Below are positions 23,194-34,461 of a stretch of 64,000 bases of DNA, in pieces (position 1 is the stretch's first letter; every line of letters starts with the position of its first letter). The stretch comes from Uloborus plumipes. Its lineage: Eukaryota; Arthropoda; Arachnida; Araneae; Uloboridae. Location: the NCBI GenBank assembly GCA_038373865.1, contig JAXGGA010000021.1, positions 248,001 through 312,000 of the forward strand, given 5' to 3'. The position numbers were made by a program, and so were the translations under genes. The notes under the pieces are model-generated. The model saw only the letters and a list, made by a program, of their open reading frames with translations, did no database searches and was not told the origin of the DNA.

Positions 23194-25823
23194 AGTATAT
23201 ACCAGTGGAATGTGGAATTCATAGCTTGAGTGTTATCTGGAAAGGAAAGCATGTAACAGGAAGTCCGTGTACCTTAACAGTTAGCCATTCTAACGCATTT
23301 TCAGACACTTGGCCACCCTACCTCATTCAGAGACTATATCAGCCAAGCATCGGTTTAGAACTGGCTGACAATTCTGGACCAAAAGAGAGAAGCATACTTT
23401 TGAAATGCAATCTGAATACAGAAGTAACCATACGGAAGAGATTTCTTAGCTATGTTATGGAGGTGGATAGTAGCCCCCAAGATCCCGGAAAATGTGATCA
23501 TCAGGTAAATATTCAAAACTTTCAAGCATTGACAGCAACTGAACAACGCGAGAAGAAATATGTTAACGTTGAAGGGGAAAACGAAGAAGAAAAGCATTTC
23601 GGGGAAGAAAAAGATAGTGAAGCTGGCCGTAGTCGGGAAAAGAAAAGTGAGGATGAAAACAAAAATAATGAGTACGACATCGATGACGTTAACACTTGCA
23701 GAAAATGGAAAACTTTTTCGATCAATGTGCATAATAGCTCATTTATTCAGAAGTGTAAAAACGAAAACCGTCTTGAAAATAAAAATCATGAAAACGAGAA
23801 AATTTGTGGAAATGTATCTATTAGGAAAACCAAAGATGATTACGATTCTACAGTTGAACTTTCATCGATAGGTGTAAAAGATAGCGATGAAGACCTTCGT
23901 GAAATTAATCCATTAAGCAAAAACAATGACATCAGTAGAAAAGAAGAGAGCCGTTTTGAATGTTTTAATCCACCCTGTGCTGAAATTAACGAAAACAAAT
24001 TTGAGGAAATGCCGCTTGAAGAAAACAATTACACGACTAATTGCATGCTTGATTTTGATTCTAACATAGAGACATTTGAATGCAATTCAAACAGCACTCA
24101 TGACCAAAATGAATTGGAACAAGCGAAACAAATCTCCCAGCTCTCCGATCATCAAAACTATTCCCTGTTTACTTGCGATCATAATCTACCATTTTGTTCT
24201 AAAACGGAATGTGAAAAGGCCACTGAATTTAGCTTTTTTAAAGAAAATAAATACGCAGTGTCTCAAACGCGAAGCAAAAGTTGTAATCTATCGGCTAGTG
24301 TTCATTCAAGCTCTAATAAAACCTGCTTGAAAAGTAATGAACTTTGTGATGATATTCATTTGACAATGACTACTTTGATTAACAATAGGAATGACGATGA
24401 TTCTATGTCTTGTTCATCAGATGGCAGTGTTATAATTATTGAAGATGACTTAAATCAATCGGTTGATGGATTCACTCATAATGCAATAGAACCTAATGAA
24501 GAAACTCCACATAGTTCTAATATAAACGATGATTCCATTTCTCACTCATCAGATGGCAGTGTTGTTATGGTTGAAGATGACATAAACCATTTTGTTAATG
24601 GATTCACTCACAATACAATAGAATATAATAAAGAACTACATTGTTCTAATAGAAACGATGATTCTTTGTTTTACTCATCAGATGATAGTGTGGTTATGAT
24701 TGAAGACGACATAAACCAATCGGTCAATGGATTCACGTATTGTGCAATAGAATCTGAACAAGAAAATGAAGGAAACTTACAAATAGTAGAACATTTCAAA
24801 CATAAGAAGAGACCATCTTGGTCAGACATAGATTTCTTACCATCCATCAAAGAAGGTTCAATCGAAAGTTTAATTGATACAGAAGACAGTGTTGTTTGTG
24901 GAACTGAGGATCATTCGAAATGTGATGAGATGAGATCTAAAGTAATTAACAGTGAAGAAGCAAACAAGTTTCTTGAATTTTCTGCGGTCGATTCCGACTT
25001 TAAAGTTTCTAGTGACAGTGTTACTACGCGTGGAATTGAGAAAGTTTCAGAGAATAATAAATTAGTCACAGGAAAAGATTCCGAAATGAATTTTTCAGAT
25101 TACGTTTCAAATGACGAGTCAAACGAAATAAAAACCTTTTCTGAACCTGAACATAGTACCTCTAAGTGTCGTCAGAATTCAGCGTCTACTGGAACCTATG
25201 GTAATAACAACAAATACCCATTTTTAGAACTTCCATTATTAAAACAAGACTCTTTGATTCTGCCAGGATTCAGTTCCGATAAGTCACATGTTGATAATTT
25301 AAGATTTGTCAAAATGAGCGACCAAAACGAAATTATAAATAAAATAGATAGTATTTCGGAAAATGTTGCAACTAATCGTGTCGAATGCGTCACAAATTTT
25401 ATTAAATTCGAAACTTCAAATGGTGTTTCAGTTGTAGAAGAATCAGCAGAAAAACAAGTGTCCACGACATGTCCATCAGTAAGAAAAGTGATACAAATGT
25501 TTCAGAAAGAGAAAGAGGATATTATTGAGTGTTGGCCTTCTAATGAGCTTACGCACAAACTAAACTCTAAGAAGTTAACTGTGGAAAATTTCCCTAGTAC
25601 AAGTAACTTTGAAGCTGAACTAACCGCGCTTCAAGCTTTGGATTTAGCACAGGATAAGGATGAGAACAGAATAACGGAGCGACGTTGCTCATTAACAGAT
25701 TGCATCAAATTTTTCGAAAAAGAAGATGCTGATGGTTTTAGTTTTATTTCAACAGAAAAACATATTGAAGAGCCTTTAGTTTCTGTGAAGGACAAAAAAA
25801 GTTTTTTCGAAAGTATGTTTTAA
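23194..25823 (+). CDS. CH-domain plus filamin-repeat protein, 3' terminal exon with long disordered tail
   Basis: The acceptor is ATTTCAG before AGTATATACC and the stop is TAA at 25821-25823. It completes the filamin repeat with EYIPVECGIHSLSVIWKG and HVTGSPCTLTV, matching the YxPxxxGxHxIxVxWxGxxIxGSPFxV end of the family. About 830 residues follow that are rich in Asn, Ser, Asp, Glu and Lys, with no membrane segment, and are probably disordered. Three tandem repeats at 24384-24760 carry SUMO-interaction-like cores. Near the C-terminus, three short related helices occur: VRKVIQMFQKEKED, LTDCIKFFEKEDA and DKKSFFESMF. The minus-strand frames under this exon are shadows. The tail's function is unknown. 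Confidence 0.9.
24384..24760 (+). repeat. Three 43-44-residue coding repeats with SIM-like cores
   Basis: The repeat period is 132 then 129 bases. Each unit has N-x-N-DDS, SSDGSV or SSDDSV, a hydrophobic core, EDD, then IN..V.GFT..(A/T)IE. The cores are VIII (24429-24440), VVMV (24561-24572) and VVMI (24690-24701), each preceded by acidic/serine residues and followed by EDD. This matches the [VI]x[VI][VI]-plus-acid pattern of SUMO-interaction motifs. Confidence 0.85.
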
Positions 25824-26032
25824 CGCACCAATATTTTTGTTCGGTAACTTGTAAATATTCAATTAATATTGTGCATATCTGTTGATTAATCCCTCAATGA
25901 AACAAGTGAGGGTTCAATCCCCCCCTCCCACTAGGAATTTGCACTATTTTAGTACTGTTTTTTCGGCAGAAATATAAAAACATCTCTTTTTCATCTATGA
26001 ATTAAAAAGTCATTAAAAATGTCAATCTTTAA

Positions 26033-26266
26033 CCGCTTCCCTTACAATTTTTTTTGGAAAAAATTGCAAAAAAAAAAAAAAATCGCATTTTTTTAATTTG
26101 ATTTTTTAATGCAAGGAAATGAAACAAACAAAATATGAAGGTTTCAAGTTGAATGTTTAATTTTTTACAGGTGTAAAATCATTTAGTTTCACCCGAGTTT
26201 TCTCGGGATAATAATTACCCGCAACTCATACTAGCCCGAGATAACTCGGGATAATCAGGCAAGCGG
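26033..26266. mobile_element. TTAA-flanked MITE (piggyBac-like), short
   Basis: The ends are CCGCTTCCC and GGCAAGCGG, with TTAA on both sides (26029-26032 and 26267-26270). Total 234 bp; internal CTCGGGATAA words are repeated. It lies just downstream of the CH-filamin gene. Confidence 0.6.
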
Positions 26267-26270
26267 TTAA

Positions 26271-29200
26271 TAACTCTATTCTACACTGAAATCTGCACTT
26301 AATTATTTGCTGACATTTCAATTTGCACATGCAAAGCATAACGTCGTTTTTACGTCTATTTATTAAAGAATTGGAAAAATTTTCTTCAACTTGAAACAAC
26401 CATTATTTAAACAATATACCAATAGCATATTTTAGATTTTTCTTCCCAGGGAGATTAAATTTTAACACTTACCCGTGGCCATCACATTTTTCGTCAGTTA
26501 GTTAAATTTATTAAAGTTAAAACGCTGTTATTCAGTATTCTGTAGTTTAATTTAAACATTCTAGATCATTGGTTTGCAACAATTACGTGTAGTAGTAATG
26601 GGTACTAAAAATTATTTGGAAATGGAAATCATACATTAATTCAAACAAATAAGACCAAAAGATGTTGCAATTACATGCATTGAACTTTAAAAAAAAATCG
26701 TTTGTTTTTCTTATCCGAGCAAAGTTTGGCAGACGACAATTAAAAAAATTAATAAAATAATAATTCTATTCATTTGTTTATTTATTTTCATAAAACTACT
26801 TTAATTATCAGACGATTTTTTCCACAATATATTGTTTGGCTTCTCGCTCAAAATGAAGGAAAGTAACAAAGCTTCCAAACAAAGCTTTTTGGAATAGTTC
26901 AACACAATTGTAAATTCTCTTAGAGAGAAAAAAAATAATGGAATAAAAATTAAGTGCTCTCCCAAAAGGCATTCTCAGCGAGAAAGAGGGAATGTGGGAA
27001 GAATTATCAAAAATGCTGAACTCAGCACACATGAGACACAAAATAAATAAATAAAAAAACAAATAATAGTCAAATAGAGGGATACGGTACATTCTTCTAT
27101 TTTTCGAATCATTCTGCATTAATGTACTACTGTTTTATCCCTTTTATTTTGATTCTCTGACTTTTATGTTTGCTTATGAGATTATATTTTCGTACAGCTA
27201 ATACACTATTTTTTAACGATTACATTTATTGATTTAAAAAAAAACATTGCTTTTGCAGGTTTTCTGAATCCTAAAAAATAGTAGAGGAAAAAAAAGTGTT
27301 ACTACTAATAGCCCCCCTCCACCCCAAGAGAAAAATACCCCTCAAAACACCCTTCTCCCTAAAAATTTCAATGGCGTAGGTTGCTCACATAACTCCCTAG
27401 GTAGGCACTCCTGTATTTTTGTAACCCTGAAACAGTGTGAAATCGACATTAATGGTTGAAAAGTTTCAAAGTACAGAGCGTTTTGTAACCACCTTGTTTT
27501 AATACTTGCGATTAAGCTTTCATAGGTGTTGGTTTCTTATTAATAATCCCCTATGAGCTTTACTTAAAGAATTAAAGGCCCCCAACCATTTTCGTGCTTT
27601 ACCAAACCAGTAAATTAAGTCTTCTCTCTTTAAAGAACTTCTTTAAAGCATATAGACGAAAGACAACTTACTGCCAATTTATAGCAGGGGTAGTTTGGTC
27701 CTTGAAAGAGGTTTAAAACGGGTCGTACGGCTATTATTTACTTAGTTTTCTTAGGTTCTCATAATAGTTTTTCAAATGACAAAAATGCAATCCAAAATTT
27801 ACATGGAAGTTCATAATCTTTTTGTTTTGCGTACAGTACGAAGTTGAAAAAACTGCTGCAGCTAAAACTTGAATTTATTTATTTTTAGCAGATAGCTGTT
27901 GTTCCTCTTTTTGACCTTGGTTGTCGTAAGGGAGCAAACGAGTGTCCTCCAGGTTATCCGTGGAAGATGACACGGTATGCGTGGATAAGCGAATACCGCG
28001 GATAATTCGAAAATTAGGTAGAAAACGATACTAGTGTATGAGGGCGGAGAAGGGACTCAAAGCGAGATTAAAGCTTATTTATGCACACATTTATTTCTAA
28101 GCTTAACAAAACTTTAAGGGGCGTGGAGCTAGCTTCCTTATCAAGCAAGGGTTAACTAATGTGGAGTCCATGTTAAATAGTGAAAAGAAGTTGAGTGTTA
28201 CCTTCTATAAGAACTATAAATCTTAGGATTTTAGTGCATTATGTAAAGAAAAACCATTTATGCGTTAGTGTGTACTTAACTGTTTTTAATACTATTTTAT
28301 AGAAATTGCTTTCATGTAAAAATATTCCAGCACATAATATGTAAAGTAGAATTGAAAATAATACCGAACGGCTCAGTTACAGCACTCAGAGAATGTAATT
28401 TCGCCCTTTTTGTGAACTCATCAGTCGGGAATAGCCATAGCCGAGTTGCAAACTCATAAAAGTGCTAAGTATAACTTCACACTGGTAGCTAAAAAATGTT
28501 TTTAGAAAATACTACGAGATTAGAAAATTTGGTGCAGATCTGTATTGAAAAAGAGAAGACAAAAGAGTAGCTAAAATGTTTCTAGCCAACAGTGTGAAGA
28601 TATACTGAGAGCTGATAAAATCTTTGGCTGCAACTCGATGATATTTCAGAAGAAAGAGCCCAAAATAAAGGTAAAAATGCAATCTCTGCATGCAATAACT
28701 AAGTTGTTCAGTTAGCTTTCAATTCTATCTTACCACCGTCTGTGGAGTGGTAATTTGTAGCTTTTAAAATGCAAGCAACTGTAATACTGGCAGAACTTAC
28801 ATCACATTGATGCAAAAAATGTAAATAAATACATGAATAAAAATGATAATTCCAAGGTATTGTTATTGATTGCTTTATTGATACAGTAACTGACATAATT
28901 TAATGAGTTGCAAAAACATATCAACACTGAAAACATAATTTTCACTTGTTGCACACTAACATTTTTTTTACAAATTTTATTTTTAATAAAACCAGTAATA
29001 ACAAACCAATTTGTATAAATGAAAATAAATATTCACCGTGCGAAGTCTAACTTTAAAGCGTAATTTATTGACAGCTGTTGCTACAGGTAAAAGTGCATTA
29101 CTGAAATGGAAATTCCATTGTAAATCGAAGAAGTCACGAACGGTTTATTGAAATACGCTGAAATGTTGAAGTCACTTTTGGAACTACTTTCCTATATCTG

Positions 29201-30671
29201 TACACTATATACAATATGAAATCTAGCTCGGAAACCTTGAGAAGTTAATGCACGTCTGATACTGAAAAAAATCTCACTTATTTTTCAATTATCTACACGT
29301 TCTTAGTTAAATAATTAACTTCTTAACGATTTAGTTACGTAAAAAATTGTCCAAACAAATGAGTTTAATGCAATGTCTCAGTTTTCGAGTATGAATCGAT
29401 TCGTAAAGAGTGTTTTAGCTCATCTTCATCAAAATTATAAGAAGGACTCTGATTTCTGGAACACAATTTTCTTATTGATCCAGTATAGTCAATATAATTT
29501 TTATGGATAAATGTATGCTATATTTTACTTAACTTTTTATTTTAAATATTCGAATATCTTTTTATACAATGAAAACATAACAACACATCAAACATTTTCT
29601 AGTGGATTTAGAATATAAATATAAAACAATAGTAAACTGATATAAAAAGTAGTTAGAATGTAAAAGAAAGAACACCAAAACTAAGAAGGATAGAAAAGGG
29701 TACAAAAATGCCATTAAATATTCAGATCAATTTAGTACAAAGAATGGTACTAAAAATAGAGAAAAATAGGAACAAAAACATACTGAAAGACACGAGCTTT
29801 TAAGTTTGAAATAAAATAAACAATCAAAGCTGGATGTAGGTCATAATAGGTGAGTAAATGATTTGTCTGGCTAAAAGAAAAGCATTAAAACTCTGACGTC
29901 TATTTCAACGAAGTTTAATATTTAAAACTTTTTTTTTTTTTTGCAATTGGGCATAAATTTGCAATTTTCTTTGCTTATTTATGTCTTATCTTGCCTTCTT
30001 CTACTTGAAGAAGGCACAAAGTAATTATTTGCAAACTATTATTATTTCATGAAAATTGTCTGTTACATAAGTTAGTGATAATATTTATCTATAACATTAT
30101 TAGTAGTAGGAAAAAATATTAAAAAACAAGCATTTGAAAATCTGAAGCTTGTGGAAAAAAGATAAACGGTAATATTTTGCTGATTTACATGATCGATGCT
30201 TCAAAATAAAACATTATTTAAAAATAATTGCTCAAATGAACTTTTCAGAAGAACAATGCAGATAAGGATTAGTTAAAAAAACTAACTTCGCATGTTTTAG
30301 TAAGAAAGACATTTTTTCCTAGAAAGAGTTAAAGAAAATAATATCTGTTCAAAAAAAATGCAGCCAGAAGTTAATAAAAGTTTTTCATACATTCATATAA
30401 ATTAGTTATCCGTTAATTCTTACCTAAATTTCAATTCTAGGTAGTGTTGCGAAGTTATCGATAGGTGAAGTAAACCGAAAAAACAGGCATGAAAGCACAA
30501 AATATGGGCAATTCAAATTACTTTAAAATATCACGAGATGAAAAGAATATTAAAAAGGTGCAAAGCTAAATTTTAAATTTAGTTAAGTATGATTTCATGT
30601 TTAATTGATCTGAAAAAAACTAATAAAACTCGATAATCGAAAACCACCGATAAATAAACAATGCTATATAT
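26271..30671. other. Intergenic, no gene recognised
   Basis: AT-rich sequence between the two convergent genes. The only assignable item is a Tigger-like fragment at about 27951-28041 (CGTGGATAAGCGAATACCGCGG), homologous to 11050-11100. No frame here shows splice sites or a known domain. Confidence 0.4.
27951..28041 (+). mobile_element. Pogo/Tigger-like end fragment
   Basis: Closely related to the left half of the 11014-11304 element. It shares TATGCGTGGATAAGCGAATA, GCGGATAAT(C/T)C and a following AGTGTAT stretch. The opposite end is not evident. Confidence 0.45.
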
Positions 30672-31347
30672 CAGTGGCGTCCAACCTGTGGCGAGCGGGT
30701 CGCAACCGGCCAGCGAAGCTGATACATGTGGCCCATTGTTTTTTTTTTCAATGCTACATGTCAAAAAGCATGGGCAGCGGCAATGTCGCAAATTTGGAGC
30801 CTAATATTCAGAAATTGTTTTTTGAAAAACACGTATTCAATGCGACAAGAATCAAATAATGGAAACAACAATTATAGCAACCCTGTCGTTATATCGCACT
30901 CGTCGGGAGGGAAAACAAAAGTGCGGTGTATCCGAAAACGCGATAAAACCGGGGTCATTAAAAAAATCATTTTTCAAATTAATTAACAAATGTAAATATT
31001 ATTTTATCCTGGAATACGAATCTAAAGTTGTAACTTCAACTGTAATCAATTTGGATACATGGAAGCTTGTTCACTAATTAGAAAAAAAATAACAACTGAG
31101 AAATATAACTTTTTTTTTCATAACAGTCAAAATGCGATTTTTTTAAATGCATAATTTTTGCATCGGAATGAGCGATATAACAAGTAACGATGTAATGAGG
31201 GGTTACATTATTGGTTTGTATGTTTCAGATTTTCGCACGTTATTTGGAAAAGAACAAAATATTTTGAGATTTTATACGTGTTCTGGCCGCGAGAATGGTT
31301 TTAATAAGAGGTGCTGCCCTCGGGCATAAAAAGGTTGGGCACCACTG
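30672..31347. mobile_element. hAT-type non-autonomous element
   Basis: The ends CAGTGGCGTCCAACCT and AGGTTGGGCACCACTG are inverted with a few mismatches. The flanks CTATATAT (30664-30671) and CTGTAGAT (31348-31355) agree at 6 of 8 positions, a decayed 8-bp duplication. GCGAGCGGGTCGCAACCGG near the left end is typical of a known hAT end type. No intact transposase. Confidence 0.75.
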
Positions 31348-31935
31348 CTGTAGATAGTTAAGACGTCACTACGACTACAGAACATTATCGAAACATATGC
31401 TGCCTTCGAAATTTTGATTTTTAAAATGGAAAAATATCTCATATCCTTTCAATACTTAAAATTTCTCATTCACTTACTCAACATAACTCTCGTAAAATCT
31501 ATCAGGCAAAGAGATTTATCTACAACATGATATCCAGGAGATTAGTACTCCAATATAATGCACATTAGTTTCACTCAAGCACCATATCAAAGCAGTCATA
31601 CAACTAACGTTGTAGCGAAGCGATTACTTTTTTTACCTTTTTAAAGCATAGATTATTTCTTTCATAGAAATCATTACCAGACCCCAAACTGCGAAATATT
31701 ACGTTCTCTCTACCTTAAGACACACACACAGATTCTACTCACGATGTCATCCGTTAAGTGAACAATCTACAAGTTTCACAGTACTCAGTAGGGATATTTT
31801 TGCATATGGTATCATTTATATCAGTTTGTGGCACATGTAATGAAACGTAATAACTCTTAAATCGGAAAGTTTTTTTTTTTTTTTCAACGAGGATGGCATA
31901 AGGAATATTCAGTGAATAACGCAGCATACATTTTT

Positions 31936-32217
31936 AAAAGCTCTACATTGTAATTCTTTTCATTTTTTATTTAAATTCGAGCTATAATTACACCATACTG
32001 TTGTTTTTTTACGTAGAAAAGGAATTTTTAACATAATTTCTGTTAGATATAAAAGTAAACGAGTCTATACTTTCTCAAAAGCTCTACATTGTAATTCTTT
32101 TCATTTTTTATTTAAATTCGAGCTATAATTACACCATACTGTTGTTTTTTTACGTAGAAAAGGAATTTTTAACATAATTTCTATTAGATATAAAAGTAAA
32201 CGAGTCTATACTTTCTC
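31936..32217 (+). repeat. 141-bp tandem duplication
   Basis: Units 31936-32076 and 32077-32217 are almost identical, both starting AAAAGCTCTACATTGTAATTC and differing at CTGTTAG/CTATTAG. A recent local duplication downstream of APC; no function visible. Confidence 0.95.
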
Positions 32218-33148
32218 GGATATCACAATGGGTTTTGCATGGCAAAGGTTCTTTCATCAGAAATCTTCTAGAAACCATTAGTTAACTTGTCCGTAATTTA
32301 AGATGTCAGTTATAAATAAGGCCGGTGCCAAGTGGATCCAGCTTCTAGTTTTGGAGGGGATCATTATCAAAAAAGAGGGAGGGGGTGCCAAAGTGCATCA
32401 TTCGGGCGTAAATACGAGGGTTGGGGACAAAAGGCATGGCAAACTTTTGTTTTCTTGCAAATACCACACTGCTATTGTCATTGGCAGTGACAGAAGCAGG
32501 GAACTAATTTGAGGGTCTTTAGGCCCAGGTTTGCCATGTCGATCATATGTGTACAGTGTTGTCATTTTTTTGCGCCATGAAGGGCATATGACTGTATACG
32601 ACAGCAATAAATCAGTGTGTTACGATATTCCGGTACTATTCATTGTCCACACATATAGTTAACTCCTTGTCCCTTGGTCTGAGTATGTCCCATTTTCCAA
32701 CCAGACTGGTATTTTTGAGGACAAAAAATAGTTGCCATGACTTTTGTCCCAACCTTCGTAGAAAGCATGAGGTGAATTTTCAGGAATACAAATCCTCAAA
32801 CTGCAGTTTTACACCATATTTGGTCGCTTAAGCTGGGTCATGAGCTCTATGATACATTGTTTGGATCCGCACTTAGTGGATGCTTTGCGCACGAATTGCG
32901 ACTATACATGATATTAAAGATATTGGGCTGCATTATTCACTGAACGTACCAATGCTTCTGTTCATAGTTTAAATAACTTTCATTTAAATAACATTTTTCT
33001 TCAACGAATAATCTTTCATATGCAGTGCATACTTAAACCAATGATCGTACCGAAATCAATCGACAAAACAACATGAGATGAGCCAGGCTTTTTCGAGACT
33101 AGGACTAATGAAACATAATTCAATAAATAACAAACACCACGGAACATC
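32218..33148. other. APC 3' flank / possible 3' UTR, no other gene
   Basis: The sequence downstream of the APC stop codon on the minus strand. It presumably includes the 3' UTR, but I cannot place a polyadenylation site. A GGATCCAGCTT...GGAGGGGATCATT fragment at 32334-32365 is shared with about 10828-10862. Confidence 0.4.
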
Positions 33149-33548
33149 CTAGTTTTCGGTGCCACCGAATTTGGCTGGAGTAGGAATCATAGATCGGCGA
33201 CTAGGAATGAGGGAAGCTTGTGCTTTGTTTATCATTCTTGGAATGTTTCCATTATTTTGGTGCGAAACGGGCGACAGGACAGCGCCTTCCGAAGGCTGAC
33301 ACTTCTTGGAATCTTGTGGCAAAGCTCGTGGTTTCGAGGACCCGTCGTTGGCGAGTTTTTGCATCGGGATGAAATTTCTCTGGGGAGCCACGAGGGCTTT
33401 GTGTCTCGGTGAATTCGGTTTCTCCGACAGGGCTAGAGAATTCGGTCTTCGAACAGCGGGGACAGCTGGTTTATCCTCGTCGTTTAGCTTCTCGAAAGTT
33501 GAACTCCTGCTTAAGGGCGATTTCGGAGATGATGTTTGAGAAGAAGAC
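33149..33548 (-). CDS. APC: APC last exon: basic region end and EB1-binding SxIP motifs
   Basis: 400 bases; acceptor CTTTCAG/GTCTTCT; stop TAG at 33149-33151. It encodes about 132 residues rich in Ser, Pro, Lys and Arg (SSPKSPLSRSSTFEKLN, RRPNSLALSEKPNSPR). Two SxIP motifs lie close together near the end: SLIP (33203-33214) and SMIP (33182-33193, within RRSMIPTPAKF). SxIP in a basic Ser/Pro-rich context is the EB1-binding signal of plus-end-tracking proteins; vertebrate APC has SQIPTP in the same place. The last residues are GGTEN; no C-terminal PDZ ligand is evident. Confidence 0.93.
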
Positions 33549-34193
33549 CTGAAAGTTATAAAACAAATACAATGATTTCCGTAACAAGGCAATTAAAGTA
33601 TTGATTGCGATAAAATGCTTTCCAGTTAATCGTACGATACTGTAATAATAAGGGGAAAATTCTATACTGCGTCGAAAATTCTAAAGTCAAAAATCAGAAC
33701 GCTCATTTCAAAAATCACCATTAAAAAAAAATTGTCCTTGACTTTTTAAAATACTTTTCTATGATTGTTATGTTTCGCTTTATTTTTTCTGAGCTGTGAG
33801 GTAGATATTTATGATGTTATAATATGAATATAATGTATTGCATCTCTGAGGGCAAGGTTTGTGCTTGGTAATGATAAAAATGCATCAACAAGTCTAATCT
33901 ATCAACAATTATAATCTGTCTTTGTGCCTGCGCATAAAAAAACCTTAGATTTTTTTCTTTTTAAATGATTCAATATGCCATTTGTTCGGATGTCTGTTTT
34001 AATTGACCAGTTATTTAGTTTAAAGCTGCATACGAACTCACATATATATTTAAATAAAGAAGATTCAGCTCTGCTGCTGTTATAGAATATCGGAGAGAGG
34101 GAACAAATCGTTTTTAGAAATGCGAGTACCTTTACTATATTAAGTAGTTTTGCATATATAAAAATAAATTTTTCTTTTAAAGGGCGTAACATA

Positions 34194-34375
34194 CAGTCGA
34201 CTCGCTATAGCTCGAAGTCCCAAGGAACCGGCTAAAAACTCTGAGTTATTGGTAGTTCAAGTTATAGAACGTTCTCACACCACAGCATCCTAAAGAGTTT
34301 GGGACCTAACGAAAACTTTAAGGTAAAGAAAGGAATATTCGACTTATAAAACTTCGAATTATTGAGACTTCACTG
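34194..34375. mobile_element. Tigger-like MITE in last APC intron
   Basis: The left end CAGTCGACTCGCTATAGCTCGAAGTC and the right end (ACTTCGAATTATTGAGACTTCACTG) form an imperfect inverted repeat of the CAGTCGACTC...TATA type typical of pogo/Tigger. The left flank is TA and the right CA, a decayed TA duplication. Confidence 0.65.
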
Positions 34376-34461
34376 CATCGTTAAAGAAAAAGTAGAAATT
34401 GCTTTCGTATTAAATAGGCAATAGTTAATTATTTAAATGAATATCTAGCTCAAATGTGTAC

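Noticed and set aside
23355..23732. Minus-strand open frame of 125 codons under the CH-filamin tail exon
   Set aside because: The complement of an acidic, Lys/Glu-rich coding exon; Phe/Leu/Ser-rich with no domain, a shadow frame.
31936..32217. CRISPR-like repeat array
   Set aside because: Two contiguous 141-bp units without spacers in a eukaryotic intergenic region; a tandem duplication.
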